Shown piece by piece: positions 23,782-35,143 of a stretch of 64,000 nt of DNA (positions are counted from its first letter, which is position 1; every line of letters starts with the position of its first letter). The notes below the pieces were generated by a model. The model was not told the origin of the DNA and did no database searches. It saw only the letters and a program-made list of their open reading frames with translations. The DNA comes from Chlorella sorokiniana (taxonomy: Eukaryota > Chlorophyta > Trebouxiophyceae > Chlorellales > Chlorellaceae): assembly GCA_025917655.1 (NCBI GenBank), contig CP084613.1, positions 2,234,001 to 2,298,000 on the forward strand, read 5' to 3'. The translations under genes and the position numbers were made by a program.

Positions 23782-24323
23782 CTGCAGGCAGGCACACCGC
23801 CGAGCTGCTCAGCCCTGGGTGCAGGCGGCTGCCGCCGCACCCGCGATATCGGCAAAACAAACAGCAGAGTGCAGCGCCCAGCAGACGTATTGCCTCGATT
23901 GTGTGATGCGCTCTCTCCCTGCAAGTTACAGCGGGATTGTTCTGCTTGGAGGTCGAACCGGGCTGACAAGCGGAACCCCAGCAGGCCCAGGTTCATCGAT
24001 CCCTTGCATTCATCGCAGGCGTGCTGCCACAATGAATAAAGTGATCTCACAATGCCCTGAAACTAATGTAGCGGCCGGTTTCCGCGCTCTCCATGGGCCG
24101 CTTGACTGTTACCGATGGAGAGCGAGAGCAAACCAATTTGATGCGAAAAGGCACAGTGCAAGAATGAGTAGGGTCAGCTTAAGCATGCCAGCCGCTGGCA
24201 GCCATGCCATGGTGTCGCTTGGGGTGGCAGGGGCGAATGTCGGTTTGGGGCTGGTGATGCCAGGCAGCGCTGCGCCGCGGTCTGGCCCTGCTGCTGCTGG
24301 CCCCGCCTGCCCCTGGCTGCCGC
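23782..24323. other. Gap upstream of the uncharacterised gene, down to the PDH E1-beta stop
   Basis: 542 bp that should hold the missing 5' exon and promoter of the gene ending at 22732 and the 3' UTR of the E1-beta gene. Nothing else recognised. Confidence 0.4.
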
Positions 24324-26746
24324 TCACTTGCCCAGCACCCGCTTCACCGCGGCCACCACATGGTCCACCTGCGGCAGCGCCGCCGCCTCCAGGTTCTGCG
24401 CGTACGGCATGGGCACCTCGGCGCCCGTCACCCGCTCAGGCGGCGCATCCAGGTCGTCAAAGCACTCCTCCACCGCAATGGCCGTGATCTCTGCAGGCCA
24501 CAGGGCAGCGGCGGCGCAGGGTTGACGCCGGGCCGAGCGGGCCACCACGCCTGCCCGCGGTTGCTCCTGCCCAGCCACACCCTGGCCCGCCAGGCAGCCT
24601 GTGGCTGGTTGCGCAGGTGAGGGCCGCAGGCAGGCAGCGTGCCTGTCCGTCGTCCCCTGGCGCGCGCACCTGAGGCGACGCCGCACTGCGGCCAGCCCTC
24701 CTCCACAGCCACCAGGCGGTGCGTCTTGCGGATGGAGGCGCGCAGCGCGTCGCGGTCGATGGGTTTCAGGCTGCGCAGGTTGATCACCTCGCAGCTGATG
24801 CCCTCCTGCTCCAGCAGCTCCGCAGCCTTCAGGTTGTACCCCACCATCTTGCCAAAGGCCACCAGGGACACGTCCGTGCCGCTGCGCATGACCTGCGGGC
24901 GCAGGGCGGGCGGGGCTCTGGGTGCCTGGAAAATGGTGCCCAGGGCAGCGAGGCAGCTGGGCGGGCGCCAGCGGGCCCAGCGGGGAGCAGGCGGCCAGCG
25001 GGCCCAGCGGGGAGCAGGCGGCCAGCGGGCCCAGCGGGGAGCAGGCGGCCAGCGGGCCCAGCGGGGAGCAGGCGTGCGCGCAGCGGGCAGGCCAGCGCGG
25101 CGCGCGCACCTTGGCCTTGCCGATGGGCACGGTGAAGTCCTTGTCCAGGGCGGCCTCGTCCAGCGTGAAGGCCTCGCCGTACAGGATCTCGTTCTCCAGC
25201 ACCACCACGGGGTCGGGGTCCCGGATGGCGGCCTTCAGCAGGCCCCGCGCATCCTCGCTGTCGTACGGGGCAACCACCTGGGGGCGGGGGGGGTGGAGCG
25301 TGTGATGGAGTGGTGTGTAGGGGCATGGGTGCACGGCAGGGGCAGAGGGGGTGGGTGAAGGGGGCACGTTCAGCAAAGCAGGCGGCAAGTGGCCACCAGT
25401 GGCCGCCGCCCCCTTGGGTCAGCGCCCCTCCCCGCCCTCGCCACGCGCCCACACGCAGGCTGCACGCGCCCCTCGACCCCGCGCTGCCCACCTTCAGCCC
25501 CGGCACCGAGCTGTACCACGCCGCAAAGCACTGCGAGTGCTGCGCCGCCACGCCCGCTGCCGCGCCGTTTGCGCCGCGGAACACGATGGGGCAGGTGATC
25601 TGCCCCGCCGACATGTAGTGGTGTTTGGCGGCGGAGTTGACTATTTGGTCGATGGCCTGCATGGAGAAGTTGAAGGTCATGAACTCCACGATGGGGCGCA
25701 GGCCCTGGAAGGCGGCGCCCACGCCGATGCCGGTGAAGCCCGCCTGCACCCGGGGGTGGGGGGCACAGGTGTGGGTGGGTGTTGGCGACAGCGCAGGCCC
25801 GCCCGCTGGCGCAGGAGCGCACGTGGCATGTGCCCCGCCGCCCACGCCCGTGCTTGCCTCTGTGATGGGCGTGTCCCGCACGCGCTTGGGGCCGTACTTT
25901 TGCAGCAGGCCCCGCGTGATCTTGTAAGCGCCCTGGTACTCCGCCACCTCCTCCCCCATGATGAACACGCTCTCATCACGAGCCATCTCCTCGTCCATGG
26001 CTGCAGGGGGCAGGGTGCCCAGGCGGGGTGAGGGCGCAGCAGGGGGAAGGGTCAAAGGGTGCGTGGATTGCTGGGCGTGATGGTGGGTGGGGTAGAGGGG
26101 GCGGCCTGGTGGTCTGGGTTCAAAAGAAGGCGGAAACTGCAAGCAATGCCACTGACGTTGCACACAGCATGCTGTGCGGTGACAGTGCAATGCTCGATGC
26201 CGGGCAACCGCCCAGCAACCTGGGAGGCAAGCACTGGCAGGGCCGGCCGGCTCAAAGCTGGCACAACCCTAAGGAAAAGCGATGATGCGGTGAGGGTCCA
26301 GGCGCACCTGTGTTCAGAGCATCACGCACAGTCATCTGCAGAGCGCAAACAAGAACACTGAGTGACGAAGGGGCAACGTGCAGCCAGCGGCATCAGTCAA
26401 GCCCTAGCATTGTGTGCTACGACCGGCACGGCGATCAAGCACTGCGCCCCCTCCCAACAGTCCCTGCAATCGCATGCTCAAGCTGCATCCCATATATGAC
26501 TGTTCAGCTGCTGATCCAACCTGTGTTGTAGCATAGGTGCGCAGCAGCTGGGGCAGCAGGCCACAGGCAGCCGCGTCCGCCTGCAGACAGGCAGCACCGG
26601 CGGCAGCCAAGGGTCAGCACCCCTGGTCTGTCCGCAATATCGCTGCCCGACTCCCTTCTTACAGTGTCCCTGAGCCGCTGCAGGGCGATCAGCTGTACCT
26701 GGCTCCTGCGCAGAGCAGCCATCCCTAGCTTGCTAAGACGCTGCAT
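24324..26746 (-). CDS. PDHB: Pyruvate dehydrogenase E1 component subunit beta, mitochondrial type
   Basis: Beta subunit of the thiamine-diphosphate E1 enzyme of the pyruvate dehydrogenase complex, in the mitochondrial matrix. Exons join in phase without any frame break. The presequence starts [20 protein letters not shown] (ATG at 26746), rich in Arg/Leu and free of acidic residues. Mature sequence: [148 protein letters not shown], ending KRVLGK. The [12 protein letters not shown] block is the mitochondrial rather than the plastid form. It is divergent from the histone chaperone gene; one intron contains a 27-bp tandem repeat. Confidence 0.96.
24968..25074 (+). repeat. 27-bp tandem repeat, four copies, in a PDH E1-beta intron
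   Basis: Unit starts ccagcgggcccagcggggag and ends caggcgg. Copies begin at 24968, 24995, 25022 and 25049; the last differs at its final base. The copies are otherwise identical. It lies between the exon ending GKAKV and the exon starting MRSGTDV. Confidence 0.95.
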
Positions 26747-27036
26747 GGTGCAAGCTCCAATTGACACGGGATGCGCAGCTCCTAGCAACCCAGACCCACT
26801 CAACACGCACGGAAAGGAGGCCCATCGCTCGCCGGTTGATCCCAAACCCTCGAGGTCCGCCTAGCTGGCAAGTGCTTCCACGTTTACAGCAGTTGCTGTT
26901 TCTCTTCTCGGTGGCAAGAGAACAAGGCCAGTCAATACGATTGCTTTGCTTTAGCAAATCAACCATCCCGTGTCGGCCGTAAACAAAACTCGTTGGGAAT
27001 TGGCTTGTTTGGGGTGGCCGCCCTGGGCAAGGCACG
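26747..27036. promoter_or_regulatory. Divergent promoter region, PDH E1-beta / histone chaperone
   Basis: Only 290 bp separate the two start codons, so both promoters and both leaders must fit here. It is locally less GC-rich than the flanking exons. No clear TATA box. Confidence 0.5.
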
Positions 27037-28651
27037 ATGGGCGCCGTAGATGAGGCTGCTCTGAAGGCAGCCGTCAAGGCTCGTCGAGACTATATTATTG
27101 GAAACTTGAAGTGAGTGCTCGACAGCTCGCTTGTTTCCTTGCAAACATGGCCAGTTATGCTGTGTTCGACGTGCTTATACGAACGTAATGCACCCCGTCA
27201 GCAAGCTCCACCGCCACTCCGCCCGCTGGCCCTGCAGCACCATGACGCTGAAGAGCTGCCGCAAGACACTGGAGGAGGACTTGGGGTTGGAGTCAGGAGA
27301 GCTGAAGCCCTTCAAGGATCTCTTGGGTTCCCTGATTGACAAGGTGTACTCTGGGAACGCTGCTGCAATCACCATGCCTGCGCATGGATGTGTTAACTTC
27401 GCACCCTGTCGTGCTGTCTGCAACTCCTGATTTGCTGACTGCGTTGCAGATCATTGCCAAGCACAAGGCAGCAGAGCAGGAAGCGGCGCCCATGGATCCA
27501 GAGGAGGAGGCGGAGGAGAAGAAGCCTGCGGTCGGAAAGACAAAGAGGCAGCCAAAGGACAAAAAGGCAGCTCGTGCAGATCGTGCAGTGGACGACGAGG
27601 ATGGCCAGCCCATCAAGCGACGGAAGCAGGACAAGCAGCCGACAACAACATCAGGTGACTGAGCGGCAACCAAAGAGCATGCAGGAGCTGTTATCCCGAC
27701 ACGCCAGGCCAGTTCCCCAGCTGTGACGCGATGCTGTGGCATGCTGCAGGTCCGCGGCAGTACAGCCGCGCTGTGGTGAAGCTGCGGGACATTTGCAAGG
27801 CAGCAACCATCACAATCCCACCCTCGCTGTACGTCAAGAACAAGGGTGACGCGGCGTTGCAGGCGGCGCTGGAGGCGCTGCTTGCCAAGCACGGCCTGGA
27901 TGGAGATGCGGGTGGGCAGCCGATGCAGGGGCGGGGCTCTCCCCCTGTTGGCCGAGATGCCAAGCCTGGGTGCAGTGCCTTGCGGTGCATGCAGCCACAC
28001 CTGTTGCGCCCCCTTGCCCACCCCGCCCCGCAGGCCAGGCCGATATCCAGCGAGTGAGGAGCGCGCTGCAGGTGCAGCGCGACCTCGACGGCATCGACAC
28101 CAGCAACATCATCGAGGGCGCGCCCCGCGCAGGGCCGCTGCGGGCGTGTCTTACAAGGCGTTGGTGGATCCTGGCTCGGAGGAGGAGGAGGAGGAAGAGG
28201 ATGGGGGTCGAGCAGCGAGGAAGACGGTGGCTCGCTCCAGTCGGGCAGCAAGGCTGAGGCAAGCGATGAGGAGGAGGAGGAGGCGCAGCACCCCAGCAAG
28301 GCAGCAAAAGCCGTGGCGCGTCCAAGCCCCGATGGTGAGAGCGAGAGCGAGGATGAGGCGAGCAGCAGCAAGGATGGGTCTGGTTGGGAGGCGTCTGAGG
28401 GGGAGGATGACACGGCTGCGCTTGGCAGCAGCAAGGAACGGAGGGGCGCGGCCCCTGACCACGCTGCTGCGGGGAGCCCCGACGAAAACGCGGCAGCACG
28501 CGGCAACACCAGCGGCAGCCTGGCGGAAGGCCAGCCCGCCAAAAAGGCGCGGCCGGCTGTCAGCCTGGACGACAGCGACGGCGAGGGGGCGCCTGCTGGT
28601 GCTGCGGCAAAGAGGCGGGCGTTGGTAGACTGGAGCGATGACGAGGACTAG
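27037..28651 (+). CDS. HIRIP3/CHZ-type histone chaperone
   Basis: Predicted nuclear chaperone for H2A(.Z)-H2B dimers. The first exon, MGAVDEAALKAAVKARRDYI, joins at AA|C to an exon with LKSCRKTLEEDLGLESGELK followed by PFKDLLGSLIDKV, a DEK-C-like helical module. Then come a Lys/Glu-rich linker with basic clusters (KTKRQPKDKK, KRRKQDK), a helical exon (SRAVVKLRDICKAATITIPP), and the CHZ motif RDLDGIDTSNIIEG, the hallmark of Chz1/HIRIP3 proteins. The C-terminal region is a long acidic Ser/Glu/Asp-rich tail ending LVDWSDDED with TAG at 28649-28651. Frames change around 28130-28260 within low-complexity sequence, so the tail model is provisional. It shares a 290-bp divergent promoter with PDHB. 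Confidence 0.85.
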
Positions 28652-29014
28652 GCGGAGCAATCGCAGTCAGGTCAGGACCACATGTCAGTATGTTGCTGCC
28701 CTGGCCATGCGCGCACTGAGGACCAGAGGACTGCAGTCCTGCTGTGGACGGACGCCTGTAATCGGCATCTGCCAGCCCAGCCCCCACTCCGCATCGCGAT
28801 TGGTTGTTAGATGACTGTGTGGAGGGCCTTGTTGAGGTTGTGATGAAAAGACAGCACAATAGAGGTTGGAAGCATTGATAATGAGATGCATGCCAACATT
28901 TGACATGGCGACACACACAGCCTCTGTGATGTGACGCCGCTCCGCCTGCTGAGGTCGGTGATGGTGCCTTTGCAATAGGCCACTCGGCGCTGGCAGCCTG
29001 TGTGATCGACAAGT
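28652..29014. other. Gap between histone chaperone and RqcH-like gene
   Basis: 363 bp between tandem plus-strand genes; holds the chaperone 3' UTR and the next promoter. A TGTAA at 28757-28761 is 106 bp past the stop. No exon seen. Confidence 0.5.
28757..28761 (+). terminator. Candidate TGTAA poly(A) signal for the histone chaperone gene
   Basis: TGTAA 106 bp downstream of the stop codon at 28651. Confidence 0.45.
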
Positions 29015-31901
29015 ATGAGTGGTCGTGCGGGATTGTTGTTGCGACGCCTGGTGCCGCCGCTGCCATCGCTGGCAGCGTCCCGGGCTGCGTGCTTGCTAAT
29101 TTGGCGGGTTCAACCCACTCAAAGGCGCCGTAGCATTCAATCTGGCCAGCAGCAACGATGCTGCGCCCCCGGTGGCGGCAGCAGCAGCGGCGGCAGAGCC
29201 TGCCCTTGCGGCTGCGGCCCCTTCCCCACGCCCCAGCTCAAGCACCGTGCAGACGTTTGACTACACAACTCTGGCTGCAGTCACTGCGGAGCTGCAGGCC
29301 TGGGTGCCCGCCAAAGTGGAGGCGGTGGTGCAGCAGGACACAGGGACGGCGCTGAGGCTGCGCACCGTGGCCGACACCGGTGCGTCCACCGCGCCGCCTG
29401 CTGCTGGGGCTGGCAGCTGCAACCGCGGCTGAGGGTCTCAGCTGCGTTGCCACGGCTCACCCCCCGGCGCCCCGCTCCCTCTCCCGCAGCCTGGCTGCAC
29501 CTGAGCCACCACCCTCGCTATGCCCATGTGGGGCTGGGCGAGCGCCCCCAGCGGCTCCGCCGCCGAGCTCTTCTCCTTTGGCTGCCAGCTGGCGGCGGAG
29601 CTGCGGGGCCTGGTGCTGACGGGCGTGTGCCTGCCCGCACGCTACGAGCGCGTGCTGCGCCTGGCCTTTGCGGCGCGGCCGGGCGACCCCCCGCCCGCTT
29701 CCTGCTGTACGAGTGCATGTCGCGGTACAGCAACCTGCTGCTGCTGGGCCCCGACGACACGGTGCTGGCGGCGGCGCACCAGGTGGGCAGGCACAGCGCG
29801 CCGGCATGCAGCTGAGGGGGCCTGCCGCGGCCTGCCGGCCTGCCGCGGGCAGCGCGGCCCTGTGCATTCAACGCTGCCTGGCTGGGGCCCCCTTCCACCT
29901 CACCTTCCCATGCCTCTGACAGTGTGCCCATGCGCTGCCGGTTTCCCCCTGCTCCCGCGGGGTGCAGGTTGGCCAGCGCATGTCTTCGGTGCGGCATGTG
30001 CGGGTGGGGGCGGGGTGGAGGCGCCCCCGCGGCTGGCCTGGACCCAGATGCCTGCCCCTCGCTGGAGGAGTGGCGCGACGTGCTGTGCCGCGTGGCGGCG
30101 GCGGCCCGCAGGGGCGCACTCCCAGCGTGGCGCAGGCCGCGGTGCGGGCCTTCCGCGGCGTCAGCCCCAGCCTGGCGCGCGACCTAGCCGCGGCGGCGGG
30201 CGTGCCTGCCGAAGCCGACCCCGCTGACCTGGCGGCGGAGCAGTGGCAGAGCCTGCACGCGGCATGGTGCGACTGGCTGCACAGGCTGGCCGCCGCACGC
30301 TTCGACCCCACCTGCTGCCCCGCCAGCGGCGCGTACAGCCTGCTGGGCACGCAGCCGCAGCGGGTGCCCGCCCTGCTCCCCTTCCTGCACGCGTACTACA
30401 CGGCGCCGCAGCAGGGGGAGGCCCTGCACGGGCTCAGGCAGCAGTTGGAGCGTGCGGTGGCGGCCGCGGCGGCGCGCCTGGAGCGCAAGGCGGCGGCGCT
30501 GCGGCGGCAGGGCGCGCAGGGCGACCAGCACGCCGCGACGCAGCGCCAGGCCGACCTCATCATGGCCAACCTGCACCGGTGGGGGCGCGCTGCCGGCCGG
30601 CATGATGGGCCTGGCACGCTGCTGCCGGCAAGCTGTCGGCCCTGCTGGCACCGTGGCAGCACCTCTGCCCCCGCTGGTCCACACCCTCCTGCGCATTTAC
30701 CCCCCCCCCCCTCTCACCCCTCCTGCCAGCATCCCCGCGGGCGCGTCCAGCCTGGAGGCTGAGGACTGGGACAGCGGCGAGATGGTGCGCCTGGCGCTGG
30801 ACCCGGCCAAGAGCGCGGTGGAGGCGGCAGAGGCGCTGTACAAGCAGGTCTGGGGGTGGGGTGCAGGGCGGCGCCAGCGGCAGCGTGTACCACTCGGCCA
30901 GCGCATTGCCGCCAGTACCCAGCGCGCGCCCCTTGGGCCCAGCCCTGTGCCACCGGCTACACCGCCCCTCACCCCCCAAGTGCAGGCCCGCAAGCAGCGG
31001 CGTGCCGCGGAGCAGGTGGCGCCGCTGCTGGAGGCGGCGGCGCGCGAGCTGGCGTACCTGGCGGAGGTGAGGTGGCGCCCTGGCCGGCCAGGCTGGCACG
31101 GCCCCCCACCCCCACCCAAGCACACTCGCACCCAGCAGCCCCCGGCCCGTCTCAGGTTGAGGTGATGGTGCAGCAGGCTGAGGGCGGCGACCAGCTGGAG
31201 GTGCTGCGCGAGGTGCAGGCGGAGCTGGTGGCGGGGGTACGTCAAGGCGCCGCCAGACGCAGCGCTGGCGCAGAAGGCGGCGACGCGCGCGCGGCGCGTG
31301 CAGCGGCGCGGCGGCGGCGACCAGGGCGGCGAGAGGGGCGGGTGCCGCGACTTCCGCCGCTACGACTCGCCCTCCGGCTTCCGGGTGCTGGTGGGGCGCA
31401 ACTCCAGGCAGAACGACGAGCTGAGCTGCCGCATGGCGCAGCCCGGGAGGTGTGGATGCACGCCAGGTGGGCGGCTGGGTGGAGTGTGGCAGGGAAGGCA
31501 GGGCGCCCAGCAGGCTCTGCCTGCACTCCTCTCGGGGTGCAACCACGGCGTGAGGGGCTGTGAGGAGCGCTCTCAAGCAGGTGCACCAGGCCTGCCCCCT
31601 CCCCCCCCCTAGACCGCCCCCACGCCACCCAAACCTTGCAGGGCGTGCCCGGCGCACACCTGCTGATGCGCGTGCCCGCGGGCCAGGCGCCCTCCGACGC
31701 CGACCTGCGCTTTGCCGCCGACCTGGCCGCCTGGTTTTCAAAGGCGCGGGGGAGGGGCGGGTGGGCGTCACCATGTGCGACCCTCGCCACCTGTCCAAGC
31801 CCACCGGCGCCAAGCCGGGGCAGGTGGTGGTGAGGAAGGAGCGGGTGGTGGCGGGGCGGCCCAGCGAGTCGGTGGCGGCGCAGCGTGGCGAGACCCAGTA
31901 G
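29015..31901 (+). CDS. RqcH/NFACT-family ribosome quality-control protein, compact bacterial type
   Basis: NFACT proteins bind stalled 60S/50S-nascent chain complexes; bacterial RqcH recruits tRNA-Ala to add alanine tails. The start (ATG 29015) gives an Arg/Leu/Ala-rich leader (MSGRAGLLLRRLVPPLPSLA) suited to an organelle. NFACT-N blocks: FDYTTLAAVTAELQAWVPAK, AWLHLSHHPRYAHVGLGERP, FLLYECMSRYSNLLLLGPDD. Middle helical region: LHAYYTAPQQGEALHGLRQQ and long coiled-coil helices through LIMANLHR. NFACT-R: FRRYDSPSGFRVLVGRNSRQ, NDELSCRMAQPGEVWMHAR, GAHLLMRVPAGQAPSD, ending KPGQVVVRKERV. It stops shortly after NFACT-R and lacks the long acidic region and NFACT-C of eukaryotic NEMF/Rqc2, so it is the bacterial form. 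Frame breaks near 29105, 29570, 30010 and 31745. Confidence 0.85.
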
Positions 31902-32307
31902 CAGGCTGTGCATGGCGTGCCTGCTGCCGCAGCACTTGTATGCCTTGCCCCTGTGCAATGCCCCCGTCAAGGGTGCCTGTGTGCAGTTACAGCGAGGCAG
32001 AGGGAGATGGCCTGGGCAGCGTCAGCATTCATAAGGCGAGGGTCTGGTGGTGTGGGGCTGAGGCGCAGCGGCGCGTGCAATGAAAGAGCAGGTGTAGGAT
32101 TACAGGCAGCGGGCAGGGTGAAGGGAGGGAGGAGGCGGAGTGGCGGCGGGTAAAGCAGGGGGCGCTCAGTTCTCAAGACAGGCAGGACACAACTGAAGAG
32201 GAGGGCAAGGGGTTGTGGCAGGCAGGCTGCCTGCGGTGGAGCAGCTGCTGGGCTGGCATGCTGCGCAGGAGGGCAGGTGCGACATGGGGCGTCGGCCCAC
32301 GGCCGCC
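31902..32307. other. Convergent 3' region, RqcH-like / dihydrolipoyl dehydrogenase
   Basis: 406 bp between two stops. No exon. A minus-strand TGTAA at 32100-32104 probably serves the dehydrogenase gene. Confidence 0.5.
32100..32104 (-). terminator. Candidate TGTAA poly(A) signal for dihydrolipoyl dehydrogenase
   Basis: TGTAA on the minus strand about 205 bp past the stop at 32308. Confidence 0.4.
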
Positions 32308-35143
32308 TCACGCCGCCACCGCCTGCTTGGCGGCTGCTGCGGGCTTGGCGCCGCCGGCGGGGTCGAGCTGCGCGTGACGGATGAGCTCCTCGTTCACCTC
32401 GGCCACCGTGGGGTGCGCGTGCACGTTGAACTTGAGCTGGCGCAGGTTGAGGCCCATGTTCATGGCGTTGGAGAACTCGTGGATGTTGTCGGCGGAGTGC
32501 AGGCCAATCATGTGCACGCCCAGGATGTCGCCGCTGTCCTTGCGGTACATCATCTTGGCCATGCCGTCGCTCTCCAGCTCAGCCAGGCTCTTGCTGTTGG
32601 CCTGGGGGAGGACGTGGGGGGGGCACGCCGCCAGCCACGATGAGCAGCCTGCCGCGGCAGCAGCGGCGCCACACTGCCCGCAGAGACCTGGCAAGCGCCC
32701 CCTCCTCGGCACCCCCACCCTTGTTGCATGTACCCCCCACCCCCACCCCCACCCCCACCCCACCTTGCAGTCCCCCCCCACACACACCCCACCCCACCTT
32801 GTAGTAGGTCTTGGCCACGCCCAGCTTGTCGGCCCAGCCCTCCTTCTCCGCCTTCTCGCGCGCCGCATCCTCCGTCAGGCCCACAAACGACACCTCGGGG
32901 TGGGTGAAGCAGGCGGCGGGCACCGCCAGGTGGTTGACCACCCGCTCCCGCCCACACATGGTCTCCACCGCCGCAATGCCCTGCGCCGAGGCCGCGTGCG
33001 CCAACATGTACTTGCCGTTTGCGTCGCCGATGCAGTACAGGTGAGGCACCGGCTTGCCCTCCGTGTCCAGGACCTGTGCTCGGGGGAGGGGGTACGGCCC
33101 AACTGTGTGTGTGTGTGGGGGGGCCTGCTGCAGGCAGGCACACCCCGTGGCGCGCCGCCCTGGCCCCCAGCGCGCAGCACCGCCCCCGCCTGCGCCCCAC
33201 CTGCATCTTGTCGTCGACCGGCACGAAGCCGCGGCGGTCGGTGGACACCCCCACCGAGGCGAGGTTGAGGCCGTTGGTGTAGGGCGCGCGGCCGGTGGCC
33301 ACCAGGCACGCGTCCACCTCCAGCTCATCCACCACCTCCTTGGTGGTGAAGTCGGTCAGCTCAATCTTGACGGGCTTCACGCCGGGCACGCCTGCGCTCC
33401 AGCGACCGCAGGCAACCGTTGGCGCGGGGAGCACAGGGGTCTGCCGCTGCGTCACCGGCGGAGGCAAGGGCGCGGCAGGCTGGCAGGCTGGCGGGCTGCG
33501 CGGGCGCGCACCGGGGTGACCTTGGACGCAATGACGTTGGTGTGGAAGTCGATGGGGCGCGACTGGATGAGCAGGCGCTGCGCCAGCTTGGCGATCTCCT
33601 TGTCAAAGCCGGGCATGATGTTGGGCAGCGCCTCCACAAACGTCACCTGCACCCACGCGCGCATGTGCCGCGCGAAGCGGCGTTCCAGCATCAGCCGGGC
33701 TCTCCACCCCTTGCACACCTGCCAGCCCCGCGCTTCTGGCTGCAGCTGCGCAGCCGGCTGGCGGGCAAGCGGCAGCCGGCTGGCCGTGTGGCATGGCGCA
33801 CGGGCGAGGCATGCACGCCAGGCCCCCCCCGCACCCCCACCTCGCAGCCCAGCGCTGTGTAGACGTCGGAGAACTCGAGGCCGATGTAGCCGGAGCCGAT
33901 GATGGCCACCCAGCTGGGCAGCCACTCCATCTTGAGGGCGTGGTCTGAGGTGAAGACCGTCTTGCCGTCCACCTCGATGCCGCCGGGCACAAAGGGCACG
34001 GAGCCGGTGGCGATGATGATGTCGCGGGCGGTGGCGCTGCCACCCACATCCACGCGGCCGGGCAGGCCGTAGCTCACGGTGTGGGGGCCCGTCAGCTTGG
34101 CCTGGCCCTTGAGGATGGCCTGCGCATGTGCAGGGGGCGACCACCAATCAGCCGGCATCTCGACCCGGACCCAGCTCCCGCCCCACAAGGCCCCCTGTCG
34201 CCGGCCCTGGGGCGCCTGCTGATGGCGGCAGCGGCGATCCTGCCTGGCAGGAGCGCCTCCAGCCGCGCTCTGGCCATCCTTTGGCTCATGTACGCAGAGC
34301 AGCACCGCTCCCCAGCCACTTCAGCCATGTGCGGCACGGGACCTCTCCGTCCTCGCCTACCCCCGGGCAGGTTCCCGCCACCCACCACGCCCAGGCTCTC
34401 CAGGGAGCGCTGCAGGTTGCCCTTGACGTTGGAGGCCAGGTTCGTGGCGTGGTCGGCGATCGCCTGGCGGTCAAAGGTGGCGGTACCGTTGAGCTGGATG
34501 CCCAGCGTCTTCTGGTGGTGCTCGTTGCGCAGCTTGCGGACCTCGTTGGAGGCGGCCAGCAGGGCCTTGGAGGGCACGCAGCCGCGGTTGACGCACGTGC
34601 CGCCGACGTCGTGCCCCTCGATGATGGCCACCTTGAGGCCGCACTCGACGGCGTGCAGCGCTGCGCCGTGGCCGCCCACGCCGCAGCCGATGATGATGAG
34701 GTCGTAGTCATACGCGTCGCTGGCGCTGGAAGAAGCACTGCCTGCGGAGCCATTCTTGCCAGCCGCCTGCACACGAACCACCCTGCGAGCAAGGCGGCGT
34801 GGAGGCGGCGGAGGTTGGCAGGAGCGAGTGCAGAAGCAATTGCGGGGTTCGCTGGCCGCCGAAGCTCCCTAACTCGTCCCCAATCGATTCAGATGGCAGT
34901 TGAGGCGGAAGGGAACGGCAGGAAGGACCCTCGCCGTCGAGTCAGTGTGAGAGCCAGCAGACCACTGGCCGCTCGGGCTCACCTGCAGGCCCCGGCAGTC
35001 ACCGCCACGCTCCTCCTCTGGGACTGCTGAGTGCCGATCGCCTTGCCAGCAATGCGCTGGAGGCCGCATAGGCGGGCAGCGGCCAGAGGCCGGCTGCAGC
35101 TCAGACTAGCGCGGCTGATAGGAGTCGCGCTGACTGCCACCAT
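32308..35143 (-). CDS. Dihydrolipoyl dehydrogenase (E3), plastid type
   Basis: FAD flavoprotein that reoxidises the lipoyl arms of 2-oxoacid dehydrogenase complexes; here probably the plastid pyruvate dehydrogenase complex. The first exon (35143-34983) is a Ser/Ala/Arg-rich transit peptide starting [20 protein letters not shown] and joins in phase (AG|G) to [13 protein letters not shown]-binding [19 protein letters not shown], redox disulfide [16 protein letters not shown] (the plastid/cyanobacterial VNRGCVPSK form, not mitochondrial LNVGCIPSK), NAD-binding [54 protein letters not shown], and the active-site [14 protein letters not shown] near the C-terminus are all present. No frame break is needed in the coding exons. 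One intron holds a G-quadruplex-prone repeat. It is divergent from the small gene at 35534. Confidence 0.95.
32733..32764 (+). repeat. CCCCCA-type minisatellite in a dihydrolipoyl dehydrogenase intron
   Basis: Five C-runs of four to six separated by single A. On the coding (minus) strand this is GGGGTGGGGGTGGGGG..., enough G-runs for a G-quadruplex. It sits between the exons ending KTYYK and starting ANSKSL. Confidence 0.85.

Noticed and set aside
24968-25074. Short regularly spaced repeats as a CRISPR array
   Set aside because: Copies are directly abutting with no spacers, and the locus is an intron of a eukaryotic gene.
34781-34783. GTG at 34781 as the start of dihydrolipoyl dehydrogenase
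   Set aside because: Nuclear genes start with ATG, and an upstream exon (35143-34983) supplies a good transit peptide joining in phase.
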